Assembly (NCBI GenBank): GCA_951213105.1
Contig: OX578152.1
Coordinates: 97,749,068 to 97,813,067, forward strand
From: Amaurobius ferox
Taxonomy: Eukaryota > Arthropoda > Arachnida > Araneae > Amaurobiidae
DNA length: 64,000 nucleotides
Direction of reading: 5' to 3'
Notes under the pieces: model-generated
Database searches by the model: none
Seen by the model: only the letters and a program-made list of their open reading frames with translations
Told to the model about the DNA's origin: nothing
Shown: piece by piece, positions 1 through 10,859 of the stretch
How the letters are laid out: each line of letters starts with the position of its first letter
Position numbering within the stretch: the first letter of the stretch is position 1
Translations under genes and position numbers: made by a program

Positions 1-510
1 TGGTGTAGGCCCAGAGTGTCTACCCCGCAAACAGCTTGGTTCAAGCGCTCACCTGGCCTCCTTCTTACCAATATACGACCATCACTGGCACCAAGACAGA
101 AACAGCTCTCATCTGAGAATACAACAGATCTCCACTCTGCCCTCCAATGAACTCTAGATTGATACCAATGACGTCGCAGATGGCAGTGATTCGGAGTTAG
201 TGGTATGAACGCTACAGGCCGTCTGTCTCTCAAGTAATCGATTTCTTACAATTCGCTGTGTCACTCTGGGGCCAACAGAAGCTCTAATTGCAGATGCAGT
301 ACGACCCGCCACAACCATGCGGAGAATACGGCGGGCTTCCCTCTCAGTAGTGTCCCGTGTGCGGCCGGACTCCGGTCTTCTTGAGACAGTGCCTTCCCTT
401 GACCACTGCTGCCAACAATCATGCACAGTGGATACAAGTCTTTCTGAAATATCGCACAAAGAATATCCACCTTCTCGTAGCCCTATTATACGGCCTCGTT
501 CAAACTCACT
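1..510 (-). pseudogene. Tc1-like transposase, decayed fragment cut by window edge
   Basis: Read on the minus strand from about 510, the sequence gives the N-terminal helix-turn-helix region of a Tc1 transposase (SEFERGRIIGLREGG, then STVHDCWQQWSREGTVSRR). It continues into the second DNA-binding helix and then the DDE domain start (EWRSVVFSDESCFCLGASDG), where the Asp of FSDES is the first catalytic acidic residue. The two halves are in different frames. The shift falls near 205-215, just before the segment reading IPLTPNHCHLRRHW, so the copy is a pseudogene. The rest of the catalytic domain would lie beyond position 1. No terminal inverted repeat was identified upstream. Family assignment rests on these motifs and is secure; the subfamily is not resolved. 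Confidence 0.88.
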
Positions 511-654
511 TAGCTACTGATATTGCCTTATTCATCTCCTTAAAGGCATTCTTGACTCAAACCTAGCTCACAACGCCCAGTCTGGAAGATAAATAACGCT
601 CACGAAGTTTACACCGAGTATTTAAAACACACGTGATTTGCATGATCATAATCA

Positions 655-725
655 CAGAATACTATATAGTCTGTGATCAGAATACTATATAGTCTGTGTA
701 TATATAATAGTCTGTGATCATAATG
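655..725. repeat. Short tandem near-palindromic repeat
   Basis: The motif AATACTATATAGTCTGTG occurs twice in direct orientation, followed by a third partial unit. Each unit is close to a palindrome (CACAGA and TCTGTG arms around ACTATATAGT). It lies upstream of the Tc1 fragment and could be a remnant of its terminal region, but nothing shows that. Confidence 0.5.
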
Positions 726-1136
726 GCGCTACTAGCGCCACTCTTATTCGTCTAGCTCGAAATTTGAATAGGAGTCATCTTTCATATGTGCAAACGAGCC
801 TCCCACATTTTGTTTATCTAGCACAACTCCTTCTTGGTGTTGGGATTTTATTTTCCGCCAGTGTATTATAGTTAAAAAAAGTAAATAGGTTGAGCTTGAT
901 GATTTATTTGACGATATATTGCAAAATGTCGGTCAATTGGGCAAAAATGATGCCTGTACATCATTATTTTGCACATCATAATTTTGCTGTGAATAAAGTG
1001 AAGTAATGTAGAAATGTCATGTGCTGCTCACATCTTTTTTTTTTAGTCAAGTTAGCTGAATTGCTAGTATAGATTATGCATTATAAGTCATACATTTGAA
1101 GCAAAAGTTTATATTTTCTTATTGTTTTCTTTGCAG

Positions 1137-1420
1137 TTTCTGAAATGCTGAATGTCCGGCAATTATTTAAAGATTATGGGTTATTTCTGGTTGGAATACC
1201 AGCCGTTATGCTTACCCATTTTACATGGCTTCGGAACGAAAAGGAACTTTTCGTGAAAAGAGAAGTAAAGGTTGTTCAGCCAACTGCCGTATATGTCGTA
1301 AATTATTTCAAAAATTGGAAAACTAGATACTTTTCACCTCGGCCTACACATTCTGAATAGTCTTCTTGTAGGAATTATATGTTTTGTATAGTAGTTTTAA
1401 ACTTTGTAAAATAAATGCAT
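1137..1420 (+). CDS. Small single-pass membrane protein, last exon (CDS 1145-1360)
   Basis: A pyrimidine-rich acceptor (AG at 1135-1136) opens an exon with an ATG at 1145 and a 71-codon frame ending at 1360. An AATAAA signal follows at 1410-1415, so this looks like a real terminal exon rather than chance. The protein begins MLNVRQLFKDYG and has one hydrophobic segment, roughly residues 12-29 (GLFLVGIPAVMLTHFTWL). A basic and aromatic C-terminal half ends with NYFKNWKTRYFSPRP. Size and layout resemble small mitochondrial or other organelle membrane proteins, but I do not recognise the family. The frame is open back to the acceptor, so coding sequence could continue from an upstream exon; the ATG is only the first visible start. 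Upstream exons are not seen before the Tc1 fragment. Confidence 0.55.
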
Positions 1421-1711
1421 TTGTTGTGGTATTGATTTCATTATGGTTGTTGCACTCTTTAGTTTTGAATCATGTACCAGACATTTGAAATTAGACTATG
1501 GTGACTCTACACATCACCTCTCTCACAAAAAACATGTATTTATTTATTTTTTACTCACTCGTCGTCTGAGCGAAAATTAGTGAATAGCTTACTAAAATCC
1601 ATCTGCAGAGCATGCGCTTCTAGAACTCCTGGACACATGAACGTCACATTCTTCTCCTTATTAATTATTTAACGAAAATTTTCTATTTCAAGATTTTGAT
1701 GCCAGTATATA

Positions 1712-2619
1712 TTAGGTTGGAGGGAAAGTTATGTCGTATTTTAAATAGGCAGGTGATTTTTCTTGTAAATAAAAAGAACATCTGTAACAAGTCGAGAAAT
1801 TGCAGAAGAGTTTGGCATTCATCATACAACTGTTGGAGATCACATTAAATCTCTTGGGCTTGTGTTAAAGCAAAGTTTTTGGGTTCCACATGAATTAACG
1901 GAAAAGAATTTGTCTGATCGTGTAAGAATGTGTTCATCACATCTGATTAGACACAATGTGGAGCCGTTTTTGGACAGGCTGGTTACTGGAGATGAAAAGT
2001 GGATTCTTTACGAGAATATTAAGAGAAAAAAATCTTACTGCAAACCAGGAACATCATCAGCAACAGTTCCAAAACCAAGTATCCATCAACGAAAAGTACT
2101 GCTTTGCTTTGTTTGTGGTGGGACAGGAAAGGTCCAGTGTACTACGAGTTGCTGAAACAGGGGAAAACCATCAACGCGGATCTATACTGCAATCAGCTGG
2201 ATAAATTGAATGCAGCTATCAAAGAAAAAAGGCCAGCATTAGCGTCCAGATAATGCTCGCCCGCATACTGCAATGGTGACACAACAAAAACTGAATGCGT
2301 TAGGATGGGAAGTCCTTAGTCACCCACCGTATTCACCTGACATTGCACCATCTGATTATTACCTGTTCAAATCTCTGCAAAATTATCTAACGGGAAAAAA
2401 ATTCACGTCTTTTGAAAGTGTTTCTAAGGCAGTTGCTGACTATTTTAACTCCAAGGATGAGAACTTCTACAAAACAGGAATTCACAGGTTACCTGAAAGA
2501 TGGCAACAGGTTGTAACAGATAACGGAGCATATATAATTGATTAATATTAAACACACATTTTTATAAATGAATTCAAATATTTTCTTTAAAATACGACAG
2601 AACTTTCCCTCCAACCCAA
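1712..2619 (+). mobile_element. Mariner element, 908 bp, internally deleted
   Basis: The terminal inverted repeats are about 34 bp, with 32 positions identical: left end at 1712 reads TTAGGTTGGAGGGAAAGTT; right end, read inward from 2619, gives TTGGGTTGGAGGGAAAGTT. The element is flanked by TA at 1710-1711 and 2620-2621, the target duplication known for Tc1/mariner. Intact mariners are about 1.3 kb, so roughly 400 bp, including the first helix-turn-helix, is missing. Removing the element restores a junction close to the uninterrupted paralogue at about 3757-3775, which confirms both ends. Confidence 0.93.
1784..2545 (+). pseudogene. Mariner transposase (DD34D), frameshifted
   Basis: The second helix-turn-helix reads TSREIAEEFGIHHTTVGDHI. 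The WVPHELTEKN linker follows, then the catalytic block with the first Asp in VTGDEKWILY. The second Asp is in DNARPHTA (about 2251-2275) and the third in YSPDIAPSDYYLF, the mariner DD34D arrangement. The C-terminus is complete (RWQQVVTDNGAYIID, stop at 2545). The frame changes near 2105-2130 and again near 2230-2250, and the N-terminal domain is absent. The protein cannot be made from this copy. Confidence 0.9.
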
Positions 2620-3549
2620 TAGTTTAAGACCTCCGGAACACGTTTTGACTATTTTTTGGAATGGTGTCCGTCTGCTTGTCTGTGATCCATTTTTTGTGCA
2701 CGCGATAGATGGTACAAATATGAATGGGGTTTCATTAAATTTTATATCCGGCATTGTTAACGAAAAATCTAGGACTGGATAGAATTTTAAAAATTCGAGT
2801 GAAAACTTTTAAATTTATTCGAAATTTTATATTTCTTAACATACTAGTATACAGGACAAAATTTGACATGATTATGCATAAAAGGGGTTACTTACGATAC
2901 ATTGATCAATAAACTTAACAATTTCAATAATTTTAATCGTAGTGAAAAGTAGCCACAATACATTTTTTGTGTTTGTGACCCTCCCTCAGAGGGGGGGGGG
3001 AGTTAACCCCAAGAGGGTACATTAAAAAAATGGTATCAATCGAAAGATTTTTTTCAAGCTCTTTGAAATGAAGTGTAACAAACTGAAATTTCGATCATTT
3101 GGCCCAACAATACAGATTTTTCAATCCCCCCCCCCCCCCCCTTGAAAAATTGAAAATTTTAAAGAAAAAAAAATCACAAGCTACTTAAAAATTTGGTAGG
3201 GGATAGTTGAGTTGACCCACACTCCAGTAATTTTTTTTATTTTAAGTATGTTATAAACATGCAGTATTTGAAATGTTAATTTTTTACATATAACGCTCTT
3301 TAGCCTATGAATGAATGCCCTTTTAGCACAGCAAAAAAATATTTTAAATCTTCAAGAGGACTAACACTTATTACTACTCCTTTATCTATTTCTGACAAGA
3401 ATAATGAAATTGGGAGAAAAAAAGAATCCGTCACCTGTCTGTAGAAAAGACAAGGACATCCGGTCCATTGATACCGTTACTAGTACCTTCATTGGAATGT
3501 AATCCTAATTGTGAGAAAAGTGTTGAACCATTTAGTTAGAGTCTCAAAA

Positions 3550-4345
3550 CGTTTATTTATTTATTTTATTATTTTTACTTCCCCATGCTGTAGAATATAG
3601 CAATAGAAGTATTATTTTCACGAAAATTTTCGATTTCTAGATTTTAATGCCTTATATTTTAAGACCTCCTAAACACGTTTTGATTATTTTTACTTTCTCA
3701 TACGTAGTATTGAGAAAATATTGTTTTCACGAAAATTTTCGGTTTCGAGAGTTTGCTGCCAATATATGGTTTAAGACCTCCTGAACACGTTTTTAACTAT
3801 TTTTGGAGTGATGACCGTCTGTCTGTGGTCGATTTCTTGTGTACGCGATAGCAACTACAAATATTATTGGATTTTCACGAAACTTTATATCCGGTTTTGT
3901 TATCGAAAATCTAGAAATAGATGGAATTTTTTTTTAATTCGAGCAAAAACTTCGAAATTTCTTTAAAATTTTATATTCTTTTAATATGGCAGCATAAGAC
4001 AAAAATTGACATAATTATGCATAAAAGGGATTATTTATGGATCAATAATGATGAGACTTAATAGTTTTAATCGTTGTCAAAAATAGCCGCGATACAATTT
4101 CTGTGTTCGTAACGTTACTGCCCCCCCCCCCCGGGCAGGAGGATACCCCCCGGGGAATACATTGTCAAGTATAGTATCAATCGAAAGATTTTGTTAAGCC
4201 CTTTAAAGGGAAGGGAAACGCGCTATAATTGTAATCATTTGGATCAACGAAACCGATGTTTCAAAATGTTACTTGAAATATTTGAGAAGAAAAAAACACC
4301 CACAACCTACTTAGAAATGGATTATTGTATGTCGAGTTAAACCAC
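3550..4345 (+). repeat. Hairpin-class repeat, copy 2 with a partial tandem start
   Basis: A first partial unit (GAAAATTTTCGATTTCTAG, then AAGACCTCC) breaks off near 3690. There a short inverted repeat, TTTCTCA at 3694-3700 and TGAGAAA at 3711-3717, opens a full unit. That unit carries the same landmarks as copy 1 plus an uninterrupted GCCAATATATGGTTTAAGACC at about 3757, the empty-site equivalent of the mariner target. A C run lies near 4121. Non-coding. Confidence 0.75.
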
Positions 4346-4990
4346 ATTCCAGTTAATTAGAGTGATGTCTGTGGCTAATTTATTGTGTACACAATGTCTG
4401 CCACTAATATTAATGGATTTTCACAAAAATTTATATTTGACTTTGTTATAAAAAAAATCTAGAACTAGTTAGAATTATTTGAAATTCGAGCGAAAACCTC
4501 GAAATTTTATATTTTCTTAACATGGCAGCACAGGACAAAATTTGATAAAATTATACATAAGAAAGGTTATTTATAGCTCAATAATCGCGAAACTTAACAG
4601 TTTCAATCTTCGTACTGAAAAATACGCGAGATACAATTTTTATGATTGTGACTTCATTAGCACCCTCAAAGAGAGGACAAGTCACCTCCACACGGAGGGT
4701 GTGTGTGCACTGTCAAATTTAGTGTCAATTGTAAGATTTTGTAAGATTCAAATTTTTGTAAGATTGGTTCAGATTTTGTAAGATTTTTTCAATCGTAAGA
4801 TTTTTTAAAATGATGGGTAACATGATAAATTATTGTATGTCTATTTTGGTCATTTTAACCAGCAATACCGATTTTTCAAATTTTTTTGCTTGCAAAATTA
4901 ATAATTAAAAAAAAAAAAAAAAAAATCTCAAACTCCTTAAAGTGGATCCTGGTATGAGAAAGTCGAATCAAGTCAAACTCCAGTTATTAT
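4346..4990 (+). repeat. Hairpin-class repeat, copy 3 (5'-truncated)
   Basis: Third direct copy, starting at the GTGATGTCTGTGG landmark and running through CATGGCAGCACAGGACAA and TTATACATAAGAAAGG to the CAAACTCCAGTTATTA end. It contains short internal duplications of AAGATTTTGTAAGATT near 4730-4800 and a long A run at about 4908. Non-coding. Confidence 0.7.
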
Positions 4991-4999
4991 TATTATTAT

Positions 5000-5600
5000 T
5001 ATTTTGAAACATGGAAAAATTAAGTGTGGCTCAACTTGACTTTCGCACACCAGAATCCATTTTTAAGTAGTCCTCGATTTTTTTTTCTTTTTTTAAGGAC
5101 TTTTGAATGATACCAAATATGACAATGTAGCCTCGGAAGGTGGTAACTTGCCTCCTCCGGAAGGAACTAATGACGTCACGGACACAAAAATTGTATCGCC
5201 GGTATCTTTCACTACAATGATTGAAATTGTTAAGTTTTCTTTATCCTTGAGCCATAAATAACCCCTTTTATGTATAATTATGTCAACCTTTGTCCGATGC
5301 TGCCGTGTTAAAAAAATATAAACTTTTGAATAATTTCCGAAGCTTTTCGAATTTCAAAAAATTCTATGTAATTTTCGATTTTTTGATAACAAATCAAGAT
5401 ATAAAGTTTCGTGAAAATCCATTAATATTTGTGGCAGCTATCGCGTGTGCACAAGAGATCGACCACAGACGGACATCACTCTAAAAATAGTCCAACTGTG
5501 TTCAGGGAGTCGTAAAACATATATTGGCATCAAAATTTCGAAATCGAAAATTTTCGTGAAAACGTTACTTACTGTCTCATACTATAGTATAAGACAGTAA
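5000..5600 (-). repeat. Hairpin-class repeat, inverted copy 4 with terminal palindrome
   Basis: The reverse complement of the same family: GGCTCAACTTGACTTTCGC, then CCCTTTTATGTATAATTATG, then GACCACAGACGGACATCACT, ending with GAAAATTTTCGTGAAAAC. It closes with a 32-bp near-perfect palindrome at 5569-5600 (TTACTGTCT pairing with AGACAGTAA around ATACTATAGTAT). Together with copies 2 and 3 it makes a fold-back structure from 3690 to 5600. Confidence 0.78.
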
Positions 5601-7016
5601 AAATAATTGCAAAATTATTTTCATAAATATATGCAATAATTTTACATTCTTACACTAATATACATAGTTTTGTCAAAAAATTTCGAAATCGATATTTTGA
5701 CGGATAAGAACATTTTATTCAATTCTGGAAAATGGTAGCATGAAAAACAATAATTAACGAAACAGAAGTGGTAGTACAGTCAATACCGAAAAATGATAAT
5801 ATAAAAAACGACAATTCCTTAAACAATAGTAATAGTATAAACAATTCTGGAAATTGGTATGGTAAACAATAATTTCTGGAGCAATTGTAGTAATATAGTT
5901 AATATTGGAAAAGGATAGGCCAGTTTGAATTATTCTATGGCTACAAAGGATCTTAAAATACCATATATTAACGCAGATCAGATAAATTCAACTAATGTAT
6001 GGACCACGTAACAGATATGTGGAGAAAATTGAATGGAAACACACACTCCTAGTGGCGTAGGTAGTGGGGAGTTGGGTTATAATCATTCATCCCCAATTGA
6101 CTGGCATTAATTCTATATAGGGTCATTAGTAGGAGACGAAATTCAGCATTGTATCCCCCCGCCTTCGGATACTTTATATTGGCTATGGTTTGAAAATGGG
6201 TTTTGTAGTTGTCAAATATTTTTAGTTTTGAAAATTTGGGTGCTATACTTTTAAAATAGGGATAATTCTGGAAAATAAATTTGTTTTAGTATTACTGTTT
6301 CATAAAAATTATATTTGATTCATTCTGCTTATGCTGTCCGACTAAACGATAGCAATATAATTCCTTAAAAGAAAACTATAACAGCAAAATTAACGGTATC
6401 ATCAGTTTCGGTATCAAAGTATTTTTCGGAATAAGAATACAGGTTACTTCAGTAACAGCAGACATTACAAGTACTTTACTCCCTAGAGATAAAGGGAAGT
6501 TTTCGTACCTTTAAAATTGTTTCTCTAGGTCTAGGCTTCATTTGATCCTATATTAAATTTCGTCTCTTTGAGAGTAAAATTAGCAATATGCTCAGCAAAT
6601 GGCCATACTACAAAAGTTGTGCTTTGTTTGCCATAAAAATATGAAGGTTTCATAAGCAAAATGAGTTTCTCTTTTTCAGGACAAGATGAAGATAAAAATT
6701 GCTTCAGCAAAGATTACTACAGTAGTTTTCTATTTAACCGTTAGAACGGAGTTTCTGTACCATTATTTAATGTATATACCCATTTCATGTATATGTAAAT
6801 ACAGATGTCTATATACATACATGATATGTATCATGTATATGCAATAACATATTCACTTTATGTTCAGCACAGCAATAAGTAGCTACATTCCATCTTTTCA
6901 AAATTATACAGAAAATTATCCTCGATATGTCGACAATATATATATACATATATATAAATTCTTTGGATTGCGATAAACTATTTTTATTATTATTATATAT
7001 GTATGTGTTAGGTAAG
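5601..7016. other. AT-rich non-coding stretch
   Basis: No convincing gene. It holds simple AT sequence, including TATATATACATATATATAAATT near 6940, and several short TATGTATA blocks near 6780-6850. No splice-bounded frame or element termini were found. Confidence 0.5.
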
Positions 7017-7998
7017 GTTCAAAGACCGAAAACGTTTATTGAGCATGAAAATCGACCACAACGCGTTTTGATATATTAAAGAAAAAAATGCGAAATTCGT
7101 ATTGTGGTTCTTTTGATAATTGACCAAAAAGTGTACTGTCAATGGGAAAATGCCACAACGCGTTGTGAACGATTATTGCAGGTAGGGGCAAAAGGTTGTT
7201 TTGCATAGAGGCTTGGGGACCCGTGTCGCATAAACAGTTTCCAAAAAAGTGCCAATAATTTGTAAAATAGGGGGGGGGGGGGGTAGTCTGAGGCGAGCAT
7301 TTGCTGCATAGAGACTCGAAAATTTTGTCGTCGGCACTGTTCGAAACCATCGCACTAAGGTGCATATATTGTAATAGACTAAATGCTTTTATATACAGAT
7401 TTATGATCATTGAAGTTTGGCTTAAATTTTTTAAATCAATTTAAATGTCTTTTTTCACGTACTGTACAATGTAGTAATACAGTCTGTATAACGCTTTAAG
7501 CAAAAAATATCACATTTATTGTCCATTATTTTGTTTGAAATTTTTTTTTTGTCTTATTTAAATCCAACTTCTGATAATCCGGTACTACTGAAGTTCCGAA
7601 TATGCCGGATTATCGGAAATTTATTGTATATTTTATTTTATTTGTGACCTAGCTAAAATATATAAAATGAAACTTTATTTGCAAATTTTGGTGCCCAATT
7701 TTCTGTCTCCCCAGATTACTTTATCACACTTCACCACTAAACCTGTCTTACATTGCGCCATGAATGCATTAATAAGCGTCCATAATACGTTGTGGTATTT
7801 TTCACATTGCTAAAACGCGATCTGGTCGATTATCAGAAGAACCACATCAAAAATTTCGATGTTTTGTCCTTTTGAACATACCAAAGCACGTGGTAGTGTC
7901 GTGACACGAAATTCGCATTGTGGCTGAATCTGAGAAACCAGAACACATTTTGGTCGATTTTTTTTTTTTTTAGCTCAATGAGCGTTTTCGGTATTTGA
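7017..7998. mobile_element. Non-autonomous DNA element with long terminal inverted repeats
   Basis: The left arm (about 7017-7190) and right arm (about 7775-7998) are imperfect inverted repeats of one another. The left begins GTTCAAAGACCGAAAACG; the right, read inward, begins GCTCAAATACCGAAAACG. Both then carry ATCGACCA, GCGAAATTCG and TGTGGTTCTT blocks, and further in TACCACAACG or GCCACAACG. The centre has no transposase frame. It contains a 10-bp stem, GATAATCCGG at 7573-7582 with CCGGATTATC at 7605-7614, resembling ends of pogo/Tigger-type elements. A G run sits at about 7269. A target duplication could not be settled, so the superfamily is open. Confidence 0.75.
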
Positions 7999-8012
7999 GC
8001 ATGACATTATAC

Positions 8013-8109
8013 ACCACTCATTTCATCCCGACCGTCCAAACAGTTACCTTACACCTTTCTGGTAGGTCGGACGGTCTGGGTTTCAACAATCAACAACCAC
8101 TCATTTCAT
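8013..8109 (+). mobile_element. Miniature hairpin retroposon 1 with 14-bp target duplication
   Basis: A 69-bp insert (8027-8095) sits between perfect 14-bp direct repeats, ACCACTCATTTCAT, at 8013-8026 and 8096-8109. The insert starts CCCGACCGTCC and ends GGACGGTCTGGG followed by a CAA-rich tail. These arms pair over 11 bp with one bulged T. Apart from a few bases it equals the last part of the full SINE at 50413-50700 and contains none of its tRNA-like head. It is either a 5'-truncated SINE copy that stops exactly at the base of the 3' hairpin, or a copy of a hairpin unit that moves alone. Confidence 0.85.
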
Positions 8110-9863
8110 TACATCCTGTTTGTTGTATAATTGGGAATAATCTCAACAGATGGCGACACTACGAAATTCGGAGCTTAACTATAGGGTATATGAATTAAAT
8201 TTAATTTTCAGTGCTAGTTGACAGTACCTCCAATAGATGGCAACACCAAGGGTAGATCATTGAGGTATTCTAGTTTTGCTTGAGGAAATTTCCCCGCCTG
8301 AAGCTAACCTGAGAATCCCATGTTAATCAATGGGGGAATGAAAATAGCTAAATATAGCATTGGATTTTGAGATTTTTCCTGGAATTTTTTGCAAAACGTA
8401 GAATTGGACTATAAGCAATTAGGGCGGTTTTAAACTTATTTTTAAATTCATTAGAAGTATTTTTAAAATCCACGCAAAGTGCAAAAACGTGTTTTTCCAA
8501 CTTTACTCATCGATAGAAAACGTTTGAATCAAATTAAAAAAAATTTCAAAATCCCGCAGAAAGAATGAAGATTTTACTTTCTTATGCAAAAAGAAAATCT
8601 GAGCTATGTTGAACCCAAATTTTATAATTGGTCAAGCATTGAATAGAGGCAAAAAAAATGATTTCCAATCTCTGCACGATAGCACCATCTCAAAGTTTGA
8701 CATTGATAGATCGGTAACAGATTGTCCCAGGAGTTTAGCTCCGCCTTGATCGGGACCGTGGAGGTTGATGGGGGGACTCGTTTGTGTTATCCCTTTCCCA
8801 CGAAGGTGACGGGCAACAGGGGGTGATGTTATTGTGGTCACAATTTCTTGGATTTCGAGTTTTTGTTTTGAAAGCAGGTCTCCCAATGAAAAACCCCGCT
8901 ATGTTGCAGAAGTGAATGGTCGGTCATTTTAAATTCCCCTACAATGAATAATATATGTAAAGGGAAAATATGATGAGCCAAAAATCCGATATTTTAATTT
9001 TGGTGGATCTGAATGAACGTTTTAAGCATTCTTGAAACGTATCAACATTTTAACACTTTACAACATAGTTGAAAAGTGTTTATGACTTTGTTCAATCTGT
9101 CTGTCTGTCCGTTAGCACAATAACTGCCGTAAAAATGACTTTATCAAAATGAAATTTTTGTATGTTTTTCAGACGGTCTGTGGGACCTATGGGAATATAA
9201 ATGAATAATATCACCCAATTAGTTTTGGATTGAACCCGGGTTGAAAAAGTGAAATACATTGAACCCTATGGGACCTAATTTTTCAAACATTTTTTAAACG
9301 AATTTAAAACTCACGAATTGCTTCGAAAGTTTTAGGAAATATTCAAATTATCCCATAAAATATATAAAAAATATTCAGTAAAATATGTTAGGTAATTTTT
9401 AAATAAAAATTATTTAATATAGAGAGAAAAACAAACTCAATTAAATTCTGACTTTTGCTATATCCTCCAGGAAGAAAAAAGAGATATATTATATAATAAA
9501 TATCTTTCCAAAAGTTTAATTATTTTATATATAAGAGAGGTTTCATATTTTAAAAAAGTCTGATGTGGGCAACACATGACTTTCCTTATATAATGCAATG
9601 AATTTACTACTCTTACAGAAAAAAAAAATAGGTTTTTCTTACAGTAGACACTTATAATCTTTCCAAGAATTTTCAACAATTAGTCGTCATTTTCATTGAT
9701 TTAGCGTCATTTTTATCCATTTGGCGATATTTTCGTTAATTTGCCAACATTTCAAAAAGTCGCCAAGTTGGCGATATTCTGCCAAAATCGTCGCCAAAAT
9801 CTCGCCAAATGTTATAGACGGAGAAATAAGTTATTCTTATAGCAGATAAATGATTATTGGCTT
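8110..9863. other. Non-coding stretch with element debris
   Basis: No gene is supported. Near 8790-8815 the motif CACGAAGGTGACGGG matches the terminus of the piggyBac-like copies further along (36497-36512), so a decayed end of that family may lie here. The short motif AGATGGC followed by G/A-ACAC occurs at about 8150 and 8236. The rest is AT-rich. Confidence 0.45.
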
Positions 9864-10480
9864 TCAAATACAAAAGTATTACTAAAAGTATCTTTTCTCA
9901 TGAATGGAACGAGCTAGATCCACGAGAATGATGTCACCCAATTTATCGCATGATATTACATATGAAAAGTAAACATGTTTCTCAACAGTTAATATTTTTT
10001 TATTAATTTATGGGATATTTTGATAAATTTATTTGAAAAATGTACAATTTCTCGAGAACGATTCATGCTAGTGTTCTAAAGTTTATGTCAATCGTTTTCT
10101 AAGGAAAAATTACATAAGAAATGTCTATTTGCGTAACTTTATTAAAGGTTTTGATTTGATGATTTTTTCAAAATTTCACTCGAAAATTTAGGGGGTTCTG
10201 TACATTCGATTACGTTTGAAAACAATAGGCTTCCAGCATTCACGGATTGTGATTTTTGTACCAAATTTCATTCGAATCGTTCCATTCGTTAGTGAGATAT
10301 CGTCTCCACAGACTCACTGACACACACACACATATTTTCACACACACACAGACATCACCTCAAAAATGTTTGATTCGTGATCAGGGATGCTTGAAACGTG
10401 CTCTCCCGTCGAAAACTCGAACTCGAATTTTCGACCCCATCACGATACTTTCCTTATACATTATGTATATAAGGAAAGTA
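9864..10480 (+). repeat. Hairpin-ended repeat, family H2
   Basis: From about 9864 to 10480 this matches 18208-18817 in the same orientation with scattered differences: ATGGAACGA, GAGAATGATGTCACCC, AAATTTCATTCGAATCGT, CACACACACACAGACATCAC. It ends in a hairpin at 10446-10480 with a 13-bp stem, TACTTTCCTTATA with TATAAGGAAAGTA. No reading frame. A (CA)n tract lies at about 10318-10352. Confidence 0.8.
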
Positions 10481-10859
10481 ATAAATATGGTAAATAAAAT
10501 AATAATTTTTCATTTCTTTTTTTTAATTTCATATAACTCTTCATGATATACTTATTTGATGGCATTTTTAATGCACTTTCCTTCGTCCTAGAGAGTTGAA
10601 ATTTGGTACACAGCTTAAATTTGTAGAACATTTTATTCTACAAAAATTTGGTGGATCCTCAAATATAGATCCTAAATTTTTTTCGAAATGGCCTGCAAAT
10701 AATCCCCGTTCTTGTAAGATTGTTAAAAATTCTGATGTAGGCAGCACATGACTTTCGCTACAGACTCATATTCACGTTCGCTTTATTTTTTCAATAATAA
10801 TTTGAGTTTTTCTGCACAAAATAACAACCATAAGTATTTTAAATGACACTGAATTTGCA

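Larger units (their letters stand above)
1672..3250 (+). repeat. Hairpin-class repeat, copy 1 (split by mariner)
   Basis: The block starts with the motif GAAAATTTTC and a stretch ending GATGCC, is interrupted at 1712-2619 by a mariner, and resumes with GTTTAAGACCTCC. It then runs through an AT-rich body with landmarks GTCCGTCTG, CACGCGATAG and ATGCATAAAAGGGG, a G run near 2990, and a block ending near ACTCCAGTAATT. The same order of landmarks recurs in the three blocks that follow. No coding potential is seen. Confidence 0.75.

Noticed and set aside
7036..7410. 124-codon minus-strand frame across the left arm of the inverted-repeat element
   Set aside because: It runs through the terminal repeat and a G run, shows no domain, and is broken in the matching right arm.
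9535..9620. TGATGTGGGCAACACATGACTT and its variant near 10733 as inverted ends of one element
   Set aside because: Both are in the same orientation and no matching opposite ends were found.
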